Positions 35,273 through 47,249 are shown, counted from the stretch's first letter. The stretch is 64,000 nucleotides of DNA from Lepidodermella squamata (GCA_047495785.1 JBLDXI010000028.1:1905462-1969461), one strand, 5' to 3'. Numbers and translations: made by a program. The notes: generated from the letters alone by a model not told the origin.

Positions 35273-35446
35273 TTAGTGGATGTCGTGCACTTCCGGGCAG
35301 GCAAGCTCGGGCTTGTGGTAGACGAGCTCCTCGAGGGTCGGGATGCCGAGTTCATCCATGGTCGGCTTCAGCTCCTGCATCATGAACGGCCAGATCTCCT
35401 TCGCCTTCGGGCCGGCCTTGAAGCGGATCACTGCTGTTCCGTCGAA
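35273..35446 (-). CDS. Orphan GC-rich terminal exon, unknown product
   Basis: On the - strand this stretch is open and ends at TAA (35273-35275). Its composition is strongly coding-like (third positions mostly G or C) in an AT-rich setting. It encodes about 50-57 residues ending in CPEVHDIH, with [10 protein letters not shown] near the start. A possible acceptor (cagcag) lies at about 35431-35436. I found no partner exon upstream on the same strand (35500-36240) and do not recognise the family. It may be the last exon of a host gene, a gene fragment left by rearrangement, or transferred DNA. Confidence 0.4.
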   Translation of the reverse strand, partial: FDGTAVIRFKAGPKAKEIWPFMMQELKPTMDELGIPTLEELVYHKPELACPEVHDIH

Positions 35447-36240
35447 AATAATGGACGCAAAAAATGGAAATTAAGGAATGCTTGCCGGTGTTGAGGGCTG
35501 CATAGAGATTAGATTATAGGGTTGAATAGGGTTGAATCATAGAAAAAAATGACTTTTTTCGCTATGGGTTGAATATCTCCGGAATGGTAGCTAATAAGCG
35601 AACGGGGTTTAGCTTGTTGGAATCGTAATAAATTTCCGAATGAAACTGTCGTATCTTATAAGGCAATTTCTCCCAATAGCCGATTGAGATATCCCAATGA
35701 GCAATCCGAATTGTTCCCAACGTCATTTTCAGTTATTTTACTCAGTTTTAAAATTTGGAAATCAAGCAAGATTGCAGAATATAGCCCTTCGCCTATCTAG
35801 CAGAGCCCATTTTCCCTAATAATTTGTTCCGTAACTGCGTGTTTTATGAGTTTTTAAAAAGCTAGCGTATTTTCACTGTAACAGTCTTCTGGCCTTCTAT
35901 TTCCATTCAAACTCGTGATTAATCTATTAGCAGAAAAATCGATAGGGCTACTCGGGCTCTTTAATATGTGATAGATTATAATTCAATAACCTGAAGGCTG
36001 ATGAAAACAACAGGAAGAAAGCAGCTTTCGGATTGCTCATTGAGCTATCTCTATCGGCAATTATACGATACAACAAAACCATTATCATCTTGAAAATGAA
36101 GAGATAGTTCCCGAAAACCACCGCGTAGGAGAAAAACTAAAAAATACAAACTTGATATTAAAAAACTCGAAGAATTTTTTCCGAAAACTTTTGTAGTAAG
36201 TTTCCTCTCTGGTTAATCTTCTGGTTAATCTGTTGTCAAT
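35447..36240. other. Spacer between orphan exon and TRMT1
   Basis: AT-rich with no supported gene. It was checked for the missing C-terminal exons of TRMT1 on the - strand, and nothing resembling that domain is visible. Confidence 0.5.
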
Positions 36241-37158
36241 TTACATGTAAAAATCGGCTGAAAGCGCCAGAAGAGGTTCGATTGATCGGCCATATCGGTT
36301 AGCATGAGAATCGATAGATCTGAGCAAAATTCGAAGACCCATTTCATGGCAGAAAGGCGCGTTCAAGCCAATCTAAAAAATTCCGAAAATTCCGAAAATC
36401 AAAGGTATATTTTGAAAATACCGATCCATAAATCGCATGACAAGTTTCGACATGTTTCCCGCACAGTATCGCAGCATCCGTAGCAGTAATACACAGCAAA
36501 CCGCCATCTTCAACCGCTTGAACGGCTGAGTCGAGGAATGGCGCTGGGGTGCCGAAAGGGTCAATATCAATCACATCGTAGCGGCGAACAGCGGCGGTGG
36601 GGCGAGAGGCAAACATCACAGCAATAGCGTCATCCTCCGTAATTTTCATCATGTTTTCAATGTTATTCAGTTTCACGTTTTCAGTCAGAAGGCAGACAGC
36701 ATCTGCGCTCAAATCGTTCGCATGAACTTCTTCGACACCTTGAATAATGTGAGAGGTAAACAATTCTGAACACTTTTGAATGATAATTAACCTGGTGCTT
36801 CGAGGGCAAATCGAATCGCCCGCAGCCCAGTTGCGGCGAGTGGTTCCAGGATTCGAATTCCCTTTTCAGATTTTTCGCCACGTTTCAACTCAGCGAATTT
36901 CGCATCATCTTTCAATTTTTCTCGAACGAATTGTGAAATAACTGCGATTGTTAAATCACGATTAAACTGCTGAACCGGATTGTAGAAAACTTTCGGACCA
37001 GCCGAAATTCGCGCTTTTCCCTCAGTAATTTCGTCGCCAATCGTTGACTGGGGATGGCGCGGGTCAGCCGCGGTTTTCACCTCACTTGACGTCATTAAAA
37101 ATCGCCTTAAAATGAGTCTAGGCGAAAAACGAACAATCATTGTAAAGCATTCTATCAA
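36241..37158 (-). CDS. TRMT1: tRNA (guanine26-N2)-dimethyltransferase, C-terminally truncated
   Basis: Exons on -: 37158-36792, 36738-36422 and 36372-36241, joined in frame to 271 residues. The family (Trm1/TRMT1) makes N2,N2-dimethylguanosine at position 26 of tRNAs. Visible are FYNP.QQFNRD, the SAM-binding [23 protein letters not shown], the catalytic-region motif [16 protein letters not shown] and the conserved [10 protein letters not shown] and SADFYM. The first 21 residues are basic and amphipathic and could be a mitochondrial presequence; a second start is at 37095. The frame stops directly after SADFYM, so the whole C-terminal half, including the zinc-binding region usual in animals, is missing. 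The ATGTAA at the stop could also be a donor (AT|GTAAAT), but no further exon is visible. It is either a truncated gene or one whose other exons lie elsewhere. Confidence 0.8.
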
Positions 37159-37332
37159 TAAATTGTTACGATTTTCAACCGTTGGCTTTGAAAAGCATGC
37201 ACTTATATCAAACTAGAAGAGAAGAGATTAAGGTGATTATTCACACTCCGTCTCTGATTTGTCAAAAGAAAGAACTCGTGATGATCATTAGCAACACGTC
37301 AATTTCAAGTCTTAAATTTCACCGGCTCTTGT

Positions 37333-38676
37333 TTAGAAATTCGAATTGAGCAAATATTTTCGAATAACTCCATCGCGGCAAGCCGTGTAGATGTAGCGGC
37401 CGTCACTGACCAGGCGTGTCACCGGCTCGCAATCCGCACCGGTCAGTTCGATAACCGGGCCTTTGTTCGCCTTCTCCGAGGCAAGCTTCGTAAACATCGC
37501 ATTTCCAACCGAATACGCAGATCCATCCGAGGAAGTAGCCCACAAACGATTATCGATAACTTGCAGGCTCAAAATCGCGCCTCGAGTACGGTTGTCGACA
37601 TGAGCGACCGGCAATTCAGGTCGGCGCATGTCCAACGCGTAAATTTGGCCATCCTGAGTACCGCACACGACATGGAATGGCGCAAGGTCGCCCAGGGTCG
37701 TGCAGCAGTTGACAGGAGCAGTCAACTTCAGGTCGAACAACTTTTGCCTGAATTCGTCCTCAATCAAACAGCCCAAGAGTCGACCTGACTCACAAGCAGC
37801 CAGAACTAATTTTCCATTCGGAGTCTCGCAATTCGGCGGGCAATCAGCTAGAGCAATGCTGTTCAACGGGTAGCTCAACGCGAATTCAAGCGGGGCTAGC
37901 TCGTAAATGTGAATAGGCTGCTGGGTAGAGACGTCCCACAAACGGATAGTCCCGTCGCGAGAGCAGGACAACACATTCCGACCTTTGTCGATGATGGCGG
38001 TTTCGTTGATAGCACCGGCATGTCCAACCAAAGTAGCGGCGCAGTTGCCAGTATCAGCCGCCCAGACACGGATAGTCAAATCAGCTCCAGCAGTCAACGC
38101 AACGACACCGGATGGGAAAAATCGGCAGGTGTAAATCTCGCCAAAGTGGCCTTGCAGTTGCCTCTGTTTTCGTTATTAAATCAAACAATTTCAAAACGAT
38201 TTTAGCAAGAACTTACGCGAACTTCGCCAGTTGCGGTATCCCAAATGAATAATTGATCATCACAGGCAGATGAGATGCCAATTCCTCCGTTAGTAACATC
38301 TAGACCTCGAATGTACTTGGCAGACGAATGAATATTCTCGAACTGCTTGGTGACCGAAGCAAAACGCTGCTCAAGAACGGCACCGTCGCCCCATTTGCAC
38401 GTTACGTCGATTGATCCGGCGCTTTTGCGATCGAAGCGAGCCGAAAAGTCGTTGACGCTGAAGTCTTTGTTGTTTTTCTCAGAGATGTAGTCGTTCAAGA
38501 CAAGAGAAGAATGGGTCCGAGTGCCGGCTGAAATGAAACACAGTCTGATCTGATTCTGCCAAAGAAAATCGAGCATTACCAGCATTTTCAAAAATGGCCC
38601 AGATTTTTTCGGTCTTTTCACCGACAGAGACTGATTCCCAGTCAGGCTGCAAAATGACGCGGCCCTCAGCGTTCAT
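37333..38676 (-). CDS. PAAF1: Proteasomal ATPase-associated factor 1 (WD40 protein)
   Basis: Three exons on -: 38676-38580, 38527-38217 and 38163-37333, giving about 412 residues, close to the usual animal length of about 390. PAAF1 binds ATPase subunits of the 19S regulatory particle and controls 26S proteasome assembly. WD40 repeats are evident: IRGLDVTNGGIGISSACDD, a repeat around CRFFPSGVV, DLTIRVWAADTG, NVLSCSRDGTIRLWDV, CGTQDGQIYALDMRRPEL and, near the end, ELTGADCEPVTRLV then YTACRDGVIRKYLL. These last segments are the family's most typical signature. Introns are 52-53 bp. It lies between TRMT1 and HACD, all on -. Confidence 0.9.
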
Positions 38677-38876
38677 GATTAAAACCTACACACAATGGAA
38701 ATTATCATTAAACCAATCCATAATTATTTTTTAAACGTGCAGCGTAGTTAGGCATTTAGTGTTTCTAAGAAACTTCAACTCCGGTTATCTTAAATCATAA
38801 ATCTCGACAATTTCGATGTACAGACATCAATTAGATACAATTCACGATTCCAGGACAACTAAGAACCAGATACGAC

Positions 38877-39594
38877 TTAGTCGCGCGATGCTTTGAGCTG
38901 CTTTTTCCGTTGACCGAACATGTGCAAATAAAGCTGAGGGAAAACTGAAAAATGGAATTAAAATTAAACCAGCGATGCGTGGCACAATGAGCAACTTACT
39001 CGGGAAGTACATGGCGATCGCGACAATCAAAAAGTAAGGATAATAGAATGCAAAATTGTACTTGTTGGGCAAGGAAAGGCGGAATAAAGTAGCCGAAAAG
39101 GTGAGCGAATAAAGGATAGACCAAACTTCTCCAGCGACGCCAAGAGGGTAAAGTACGATGAAGAGGGTGTAGCGTAGCCATGTCAAAATATAGGGAACGC
39201 AATCGTACAGCGCAAATGCGTAGTAAGAATACCGGATAACCTCAGTGACGGACCACGCAAACAAGAACATGGGAACCGAGATGTGAGTCTGAACCTGCTT
39301 GACCGAGTAAGCAATTCCCCACGTCACCAGAAGGCGAGAAAAGACTTGAAAAGCAGTTAGCACCGGGTTTGATTTGACCAAGCCGAGAGCAGCATGCAAG
39401 ATTTCCATGACCGCAGCGGTTTGGAACACGAGCAGATGCCATTCGACGGCTGGGTATAGCTTGCTAAATGGAACAAGGCTGTTGTTCAAGTAAGCACGAT
39501 AAGCACACCAGCAGGTCTGAGCCAAAATAATGAACCAGCCATACACAAGAACAACATTGTAGCCAACAAGGTATGCGCGCTTCAAAAATCCCAT
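38877..39594 (-). CDS. HACD: Very-long-chain (3R)-3-hydroxyacyl-CoA dehydratase (PTPLA/HACD family)
   Basis: Two exons on -: 39594-39000 and 38944-38877, giving 220 residues, normal for the family. The enzyme performs the third step of the microsomal fatty-acid elongation cycle, dehydrating 3-hydroxyacyl-CoA in the ER membrane. The protein is almost entirely membrane helices. Catalytic-region motifs are visible: the tyrosine in EVIRYSYYAF and the glutamate in YPLGVAGE. After the 55-bp intron the second exon adds FPQLYLHMFGQRKKQLKASRD, the conserved end of the family with a basic, lysine-containing tail typical of ER residents. Transcription is divergent from WDR35, with about 590 bp between starts. 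Confidence 0.9.
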
Positions 39595-40185
39595 GCTTGG
39601 TCAGCTGCTGATAAAAATGTCACTATCGATCGTAAAAGAATTGATTAAGCACTCAATGAAATAGAAAGTAGGTAAAAAATTAGGGGCAAATCAAGGCCAC
39701 AATTCGAGGTTCAAGCTCCATGCCAGGTTTGCCCAGAAATTGAGGTGCGATCGTGGACGCAACGACGATTAGCATTTAAATATAGTAGGATATAGGTTAG
39801 ACAACACTTTCAACATCTCGAAAAGACTCAAAATCTGAGTCACTGCACCGGCTGGATGGGAAATTTATGCGAAAAATTGGATACAGAAGTAAAACCGCAG
39901 GTAGCAAGACGCCGGAGTGCACTTCCCACGAGCGCCGATCAGAAGGAAACAACAAAAAAGCCGCCGAAAAAGCGCCAACTGCAACCTAATTGAGCCATTT
40001 TTTCTTGAACTTATTTTCAGTTTATTCGACTTAATTTTATTTAAAATATTAATTGACTGGATCGTAAATTTTTACAAATGACTTATTTTAGCGTTGTTGG
40101 CTACGCGAAACGAAATGCTGTAGAAAGCGTTCGGCGATACTGCAGATTACCCGTTTCTTAGTCTCAAGCTGTTTGCTGCTGAGCA
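39595..40185. promoter_or_regulatory. Shared divergent promoter region of HACD and WDR35
   Basis: The two start codons face away from each other across this interval, so both promoters must lie here. I see no clear TATA box, and no X-box-like inverted repeat (the usual RFX site of ciliary genes) that I could support by eye. Confidence 0.4.
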
Positions 40186-43100
40186 ATGTTTGCGTATCTT
40201 AGTAAAAAGGTAAATTTCCATTATTGGAAGTAACTCGTGTAATTTGAGAGTCCCTTGCAGATCTCCGTCCCGAACAATGCCAACGTGTCATCGATATGTT
40301 GGGATCAGACAGACGGTTACATTGCTTGCGGCTGCGAAGGGAACTTATTGAAAGTTCTCAAGCTCGAATCATCATCGGGTGAGTTCAGAATGTTTGCATT
40401 AAAGAAATATTTCAGTTCTCTGTTTTATTGCCTCTTGCAGGCAACGAGCCGAGGTTGCGTGGATTAGCGGCTCCATCAAATCTTTCGACTAACCAGACGC
40501 TCGAGGGTCACACTGGTGGGTTACGCTGCTTAGAATATTAATTTTTCCTGAAAATACTAATGTGGCTAACAGGCGCAATCAGGGTTGTGGTATGGAATGA
40601 ACGCAGTAAGAAGCTCACCTCGAGTGATGATAATGGCCTCATCATCGTTTGGATGGTGTACAAGGGTAAGCCTACTAATTACTGAGCTAGCATTATCGAT
40701 TAGTTCCATCATAATTCTAGGAAATCTCTATGAGGAGATGATAAATAATCGCACCAAGTCAATGGTTCGCGATATGCGGTGGAATTACAGCGGTGAAAAA
40801 ATCTGCATCTCTTACGAAGACGGTATGTCCCTATTTGAATGTCAAAACCGTGACGAAAGAGAAATAATTTCAAAGGAACTGTAATTGTTGGCTCTGTTGA
40901 TGGCAATCGCATCTGGGGGAAAGACCTTGGAATGCGCCTACACCAATGCGAGTGGTCACCGAACGGTCGATTGATTTTGTTTGGAAATTCGGAGGGCGAG
41001 GTGTTCGTGTACGACAATCAGGGAAACAAAGTTGCCAAGATAGAATTCGACCAAACTCCAGGAGAATTAGCAGCAGTTCATTGGTTTAATGGACGCTCAA
41101 CGGATCCTGCCGCCGCCGTTCTCGCAATAGTGTTTAAGACTGGTGACATTTACTTGCTGAAAAATGAATCAGACTCAAGTAAGTCATGCGATATTGAGCT
41201 TCTTGAACGATAACGGTAATGTTCACTTTTAGCATACATGGCCGTCGAGTCTGGTGTCAAAGCTACTTGCGCTCGCTGGAGCCCTGACGGTAAAATACTC
41301 GCCATGCTGTCATGCTGTAAATTCGCTAACATGTTGGAAATATCTTTAATTATTGCCTTCGAAAGAGCTTCCGGCCGCACGCAATGCAGGAGATGGGCAG
41401 ACCTCTGCCGGCCGGAAAATCTGGGTTTGAGAATCACTGGGTTATTAAATTATGACGTGAAAATGTGCATTTTTGAGGGTTAATCATTGTTCATCTAACC
41501 AGACTGGAAAACGCAGTATGGGTATAATTCAACCCTTCATTCAATCAGGATCGAGGCTAAACTTGTTTTTGTTAGTTTAGTTTAGTTTAGTTTTATTTTG
41601 CTCCGTAAACATGATGAATATATATATGTATCTATCACATAGATACTAGTTAATTATATATAACAAATTATATATTAGTCGATCAGGAGCCAGGGACACA
41701 TATGCGCCCTGTCCACTCACATTATATTTTTGTAATAATATTTTTTATATGGTTTTTAAAGATTAGTCGATCATTAATATCTACTATAAAGGCTGGCAAT
41801 TTGTTCCAATTATTTACAACTCTAAAGCTAAAGAAATGAAATAGCACATCAAGATGAGATTTACGCATCAGGAGAAAATATTTATGGCTACGTGTATCAT
41901 AGTTTGATTTTTTAACATCGAAAAAACATTTCGTATCTAGATTAACATTGTCTTTCAATATATCATTAGTTACACATATATCTCTAACCAAGTGACGCTG
42001 AATAATAGTTAAGCGGCTAAGTTTTAGAAGTCTTTTTTCGTAGTCATGCGTTTTCATCACGCGCCAGGTAAATGTTTTTTGCACACCTTCCAATAACTTT
42101 TGGTCGCCAATTAGTCTTGGAGACCAAACAGTACTACAATAGAGTAAGATGGGTAACACATAAATGTCAAAGGCTTTCATTAATATTTCAGTTTTCTTCG
42201 TTTGGAACGAGCGTAAAATCATACCGCATATTTTCCTAGCTTTAGCAACAGTTTTGGCACATTGGCTGGAGAAAGTCAGACGGCTGTCAACAATAACACC
42301 CAGATCTTTAATTTCATCCACACATTCTAGATTTTTTTGTCCGATTACAATACGCTGCTTAGAATATTAATTTTTCCTGAAAATACTAATGTGGCTAACA
42401 GGCGCAATCAGGGTTGTGGTATGGAATGAACGCAGTAAGAAGCTCACCTCGAGTGATGATAATGGCCTCATCATCGTTTGGATGGTGTACAAGGGTAAGC
42501 CTACTAATTACTGAGCTAGCATTATCGATTAGTTCCATCATAATTCTAGGAAATCTCTATGAGGAGATGATAAATAATCGCACCAAGTCAATGGTTCGCG
42601 ATATGCGGTGGAATTACAGCGGTGAAAAAATCTGCATCTCTTACGAAGACGGTATGTCCCTATTTGAATGTCAAAACCGTGACGAAAGAGAAATAATTTC
42701 AAAGGAACTGTAATTGTTGGCTCTGTTGATGGCAATCGCATCTGGGGGAAAGACCTTGGAATGCGCCTACACCAATGCGAGTGGTCACCGAACGGTCGAT
42801 TGATTTTGTTTGGAAATTCGGAGGGCGAGGTGTTCGTGTACGACAATCAGGGAAACAAAGTTGCCAAGATAGAATTCGACCAAACTCCAGGAGAATTAGC
42901 AGCAGTTCATTGGTTTAATGGACGCTCAACGGATCCTGCCGCCGCCGTTCTCGCAATAGTGTTTAAGACTGGTGACATTTACTTGCTGAAAAATGAATCA
43001 GACTCAAGTAAGTCATGCGATATTGAGCTTCTTGAACGATAACGGTAATGTTCACTTTTAGCATACATGGCCGTCGAGTCTGGTGTCAAAGCTACTTGCG

Positions 43101-46092
43101 CTCGCTGGAGCCCTGACGGTAAAATACTCGCCGTGACTGGTCAACAGTCCGTTCGAGACACGGAACGTGATCGAGATAGAGATATCAACGTTGTGAATTT
43201 TTACACAAACACTGGGGTCTATCTACGAAGTGTAAAATTACCCGGACGAGCCGTAACGGCTTGTTCATGGGAAGCGACTGGTCTCCGCCTAGCTCTTGCC
43301 ATCGACTCCTACATTTACTTCGCCAATATTCGGCCAGAATACAAAGTAATTTTGAGTTTCCGATAATCAAATAATGAATTCATTCGGGAATTTTCAGTGG
43401 GCTTACTGTACCAATACTTTGGCCTATGCTTTCAACAAAGCCAATACTGAAGAGCAATTTGTAATGTTCTGGAATATTCGCAAAAATCTGGTAAGATTTT
43501 GTAATTAAATATAATAGATATGAAATAGTGTAAACAATTTAGCGTCAAATACGACCGGTACGTCAACTGTATCGAATGACTGGCGGAGGCGATTTCTGCT
43601 GCTTGGCTTGTCGATCTGATGATCCATCAAGCCAATACGCTCTCTTTTTGTGCAATGCCCTAGGCATATCTATGGACACTCGGTACACCGATCTCGAGCC
43701 AGTTTTTCTTACGATGACTCGAAACAACGTTATTTGCGCATCGAAGGAGGCTTTTTACGTCTGGCAGTATTTGGATCCAAACAGAATCCTTTTACTCGAA
43801 CGGCAGAAAACGGTTTCGGAGAAACTCTATCACATTGATGAAACGCCTTCGGGTATTGGTAGCGATACTATCGACATGAATAAGATTTATAAGGTTGGTT
43901 AATTTTTCAAGTTGTGAAGAATTTTCTGAAGAGTTATCTCCCTCTAGACCACCGAGGATCCGATTGTTGCTATAGGAGCATCTGATACGCTGCTTTTGAT
44001 TGTGAGTTGGCTACCTTTGGCAAATATTTGCCTTATTATCGTCGTTTTAGGGTCGTCAAAGTGGTACTGTGAACTGTTATTCACTTCCCCAAGTTGCATT
44101 GATTGACAAATTTGTCTTGACTGTTCGACCATACCGATTTTCTCTGAATTCTCAAAGCACGAAAGTCGCGATTCTTGACACCAGTGGCGTTTTGATGTTC
44201 TACAATCTTGAAACGAAAACAGTCGAACCTATGGCAGTTCAAATAGATGCTCCAGCGGCAAATAACGCCACCGCTAAAGGCACGGTAGAGCAACCTGCTG
44301 CAAATGCTGCTCAGCCACCGGCATCGAATGAGAAAAAAGACGTTTGGGACATGATGTGGGCTGAAGATAACAACACGATGTTCACATGCCTCGAAAAAAC
44401 TAAATTGTGCGTGTTGCGAGACGAGAAATTCGAAGAACCTGTTCTGACGTCAGGCTACATTTGCTCATTCTCCGAACTTCAAGTTCGAGTCGCGATGCTG
44501 GATGAAATTTTGCGAACACCCGAAGAACCAAACCCAGAATACGTGCTAAATTTGGAGATCAAAATTCTTCGCGACGCTCGCGAGTTGTTGAAAAAAGGCA
44601 GCTTGAACGATGTTCAAAAGTTTGTCGAGTCAAATTCCCATGCCAAACTCTGGAAGCTACTTGCTGATGCGGCTCTGGAGCAAAATAATTTGAAAATGGC
44701 AGAACATGCTTTTGTGAGATGCCGTGATTATGCGGGCATCAAATTCGTCCAACACCTCGAGCGGCTTCAAAATGACCGCCTCCGAAAGGGAGAGGTCGAA
44801 GCTTATTTCGAGCGATTCGATAGCGCTGAGCAAATGTTTCGAGCAGCTGATCGGCTGTAAGCTTACTAGAAAAGTTGTTTTTCAAATTTTAAATGTATTT
44901 TTTTTACAGCGATTTGGCGGTAGCTTTGCGAAAAAAGCTTGGCGATTGGACGCGAGTTGTTAGCTTGTTGAAGGCTGATTCGGGCGGTGGAAACGATCGT
45001 GAACTGGAAGCTGCGTGTACAGCTTTAGGCGAATTCCACGCCGAGCGCCAGCAATGGCTTCAAGCCGTAACTTACTTACAACAAGCCCATAATTCCGAAC
45101 GATTAGTCGAATGCTACTTCATGCTGGAAGATTACGCTAATTTGGAACAGGCAGCAAATGCTCTTCCTAATAGTCACAAGCTTCTACCTGTAAGTTTCTA
45201 CCTCCAATCTGTTGAGTTTAATTTTTTAGTGCAATAATTTGAAATTGATATTTTCATTTCTCTTCCCCGCGACTGATCTTTCATACCCTCACGGGTTTGA
45301 GGAAGGGGAATGCGAAGGCAAATAAAAAAATATATCAAAAATTTAAAAATCAAAAAAATTAAGCAATATCCAGATTCAAAACTAAGTCGAATTATAGCCA
45401 GGCAGGAAATCCCCTCAAAAAATGCTGCTAAATAACCAACATTATCCGAGATAAATACCTAATTTATTTCTATCAATATTTGTCATTTTTAGGAAGTCGG
45501 CCAAATGTTTCAAGGTGTAGGATTGTGCGATCAAGCTGTTAATTGCTATGTTCGGGTGAGTAATTTTTTCTTAATTTTTCTATAATTTTTTAATTTTTTA
45601 AATATTTATTTCAGGCTGGTAAAATTAGGGAGGCTGTCGATTGTTGTATCCAGCTTAATTCATGGAGCAAAGCTGTTGATTTAGCCGAGAAACACGGCCT
45701 GTCTGACGTTCCGCTGATGCTGCCTCGTCTGGCTCAACAAATGATTGAACAAAATCGAATTATTTCAGCTACCGAACTTTTCCGACGTGCCGAGCGTTTC
45801 CTCGACGCTGCTAAACTGCTGTTCAAATGCGCTGATCGTCTCGCAGCGAGTAACAAGTCCGATGCTGTTGAAGAAAATCTACGTCCTAGCTGCGTTGTTG
45901 GTGGAGCGACATCACGAGCGGATCAAGGACCAACAGAGGGCGGGTAGTGGCCAGGCGAGTCGACCTGGTGGACCGGCCGGTTCGGCTGCGTTGAGGAAGT
46001 CGTCGATGATGCCGGCAACGTTAGGGGCTGGTTCGGCCAGGGCTTCGATCTCGCGAAGCAGTATGCAGTCTGTGAGCGGCAAAACAGTCGAT
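40186..46092 (+). CDS. WDR35: Intraflagellar transport complex A subunit WDR35/IFT121, with internal duplication, frameshift and missing end
   Basis: Exon 1 encodes MFAYLSKK, exon 2 starts [12 protein letters not shown] and exon 3 ends at 40515. Exons 4-6 are present twice (40573-41178 and 42402-43007), inside a 782-bp direct repeat. The second copy continues into intact exons 7 onward: WD repeats, then IRPEYK, TGGGDFC and [11 protein letters not shown], followed by the helical TPR-like half ([23 protein letters not shown]). These match WDR35/IFT121, which carries retrograde cargo in cilia. Skipping copy 1 exons, or using exons 4-6 twice (both junctions are phase 1), would keep frame. Near 45865-45875 the frame must shift by one base to continue into [16 protein letters not shown]. 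The last exon ends at a strong donor (gat|gtaagt, 46093) and no following exon is found. Confidence 0.85.
40522..41303 (+). repeat. 782-bp direct repeat within WDR35, copy 1
   Basis: Apparently identical to 42351-43132 (constant offset 1829). It starts inside intron 3 at 'tacgctgctt' and stops inside exon 7 after 'actcgcc'. Copy 1 is followed by unrelated sequence, so its exon 7 is cut. Confidence 0.9.
41304..41570. other. Unidentified insert between the WDR35 repeat and the LINE
   Basis: About 270 bp present only between the two repeat copies. It contains a near-palindrome around 'tctgccggccggaaa' and 'cttccggccgcac'. I recognise nothing else. Confidence 0.4.
41571..42350 (-). mobile_element. 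5'-truncated LINE (non-LTR retrotransposon), 3' part of ORF2
   Basis: The - frame 42350-41722 encodes about 200 residues typical of the region after the reverse transcriptase palm in LINE ORF2: [32 protein letters not shown], then an HLVRDI segment and NNWNKLP near the end. Its 3' end carries repeats of a TAAAC-like unit (41571-41595 on +, read as gttta), a tail used by several LINE clades. The 5' end is cut exactly at the second WDR35 repeat (42350/42351). The frame has no stop over this length, so insertion is fairly recent. Confidence 0.8.
42351..43132 (+). repeat. 782-bp direct repeat within WDR35, copy 2
   Basis: Apparently identical to 40522-41303. This copy runs on into the complete exon 7 and the rest of the gene, so it is the copy in native downstream context. 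Confidence 0.9.
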
Positions 46093-46442
46093 GTAAGTTG
46101 GATTGACATCATGGAAAATTGACGATTTGCCTTGATTTAATCGATTATTAACTTCTTTCGATATGGAATTCATGCTTATTTAAAACAGGGTTTATTCCAA
46201 TTTTTAAGTGTCTAAAATTGGTTGCGCCACTACCTAATTTAGGATTTAGGGTTTAAGCACTCTTGCCCTAAATTTGTCCAATTATTTCCAATTATTTAAT
46301 TATTCAAATGTCAAATGTCCAATTATTAGCTTTTTTATCGATCTTAATGCCTCAAATAATCCTGGAATTTTAGTTTTATTTAATTTATAATTTTTATCTG
46401 ATGTTGGGTTCCAATGCTTCTGATATCGGAAAAATCATTGAT
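46093..46442. other. Sequence after the last WDR35 exon found
   Basis: AT-rich with short duplications ('caattattt' several times at 46270-46325). It begins with a good splice donor, so it is probably intron. Confidence 0.5.
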
Positions 46443-46451
46443 TATCAAAAT

Positions 46452-47241
46452 CAGCGGTTCTCATGAGGGGGTTTGCGACCCAAAATTGGGTCGCAGAGGC
46501 TTTTCTGATGGGTCGCTAGGTGGACCGCGGGTCGCATGGGTCGAAAGGCAAAAACATGTAAAAAACTAAATAAATGATGAGATGAAATAAATAAATGAGA
46601 TAAAAGTGGAAAAATTACTTATTATCGAATTTTCCAGTGCTATAGAACATGCTTTTTCAACACTTTTAGCTCTGAAACTTAACTTTAGCCTACTTTTTAG
46701 TCAATTTTAACAGGTTTTGGAGCGTTTTTTAATGAAAAATCTTCAAAATGTCTTCGCTTCGCTCGTTTATTGGTTGAAATCAGAGCGTTGACAGAGTGGG
46801 GGGTGGGGGATCGGGAATAAAACACCCCCAAAGAATTCCTGAAAGTGGTTTCCAACTACAATTTTCCTATGAATCCTCCATATTCCACTGCATTTTAAGC
46901 CCATTTTCGGGTTAAAAATGCCAAAAAAGCGTCAGCTAAAGCTCGCTTCGCTCGCGAGCCCGAGGGTGAAAACTATCACCCCCAAAAAAATATCCTGGCT
47001 ACGCCACTGGTTGAAATCACTAGTCATTTTGGGTAATATATAGCACACAATTTTTTTCAGCCTCGACGGCTGCAGGATCCATGTTCCAAGCGTTTCCAAA
47101 ATTGATGCCTAAAAATAGTATAAAAAAGAAGAAAAATAAAGAATGTACCCCCCAAAATTGAAAATTATAAGCGCCAGGGTCGCACAATTTTCTTGAAAAC
47201 CACTTTTAGGGTCGGGAACTGCCCAGTCGTGAGAACCACTG
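46452..47241. mobile_element. Non-autonomous hAT DNA transposon, copy 1
   Basis: 790 bp bounded by imperfect terminal inverted repeats: CAGCGGTTCTCATGA at the left, and TCGTGAGAACCACTG at the right, its reverse complement with two mismatches. CAG.GGTTCTCA is the typical hAT terminus. The flanks are a perfect 8-bp target duplication ATCAAAAT (46444-46451 and 47242-47249), the length hAT transposases make. No transposase frame is present, so it is a MITE-like element that needs a helper. Confidence 0.88.
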
Positions 47242-47249
47242 ATCAAAAT

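Noticed and set aside
35447-36240. Missing C-terminal exons of TRMT1
   Set aside because: Reading the minus strand after a possible donor at 36245 gives only short frames without similarity to the family.
41150-41437. Minus-strand frame across the WDR35 repeat edge as part of the LINE
   Set aside because: It crosses from WDR35 exon into the insert and shows no reverse-transcriptase or endonuclease motif.
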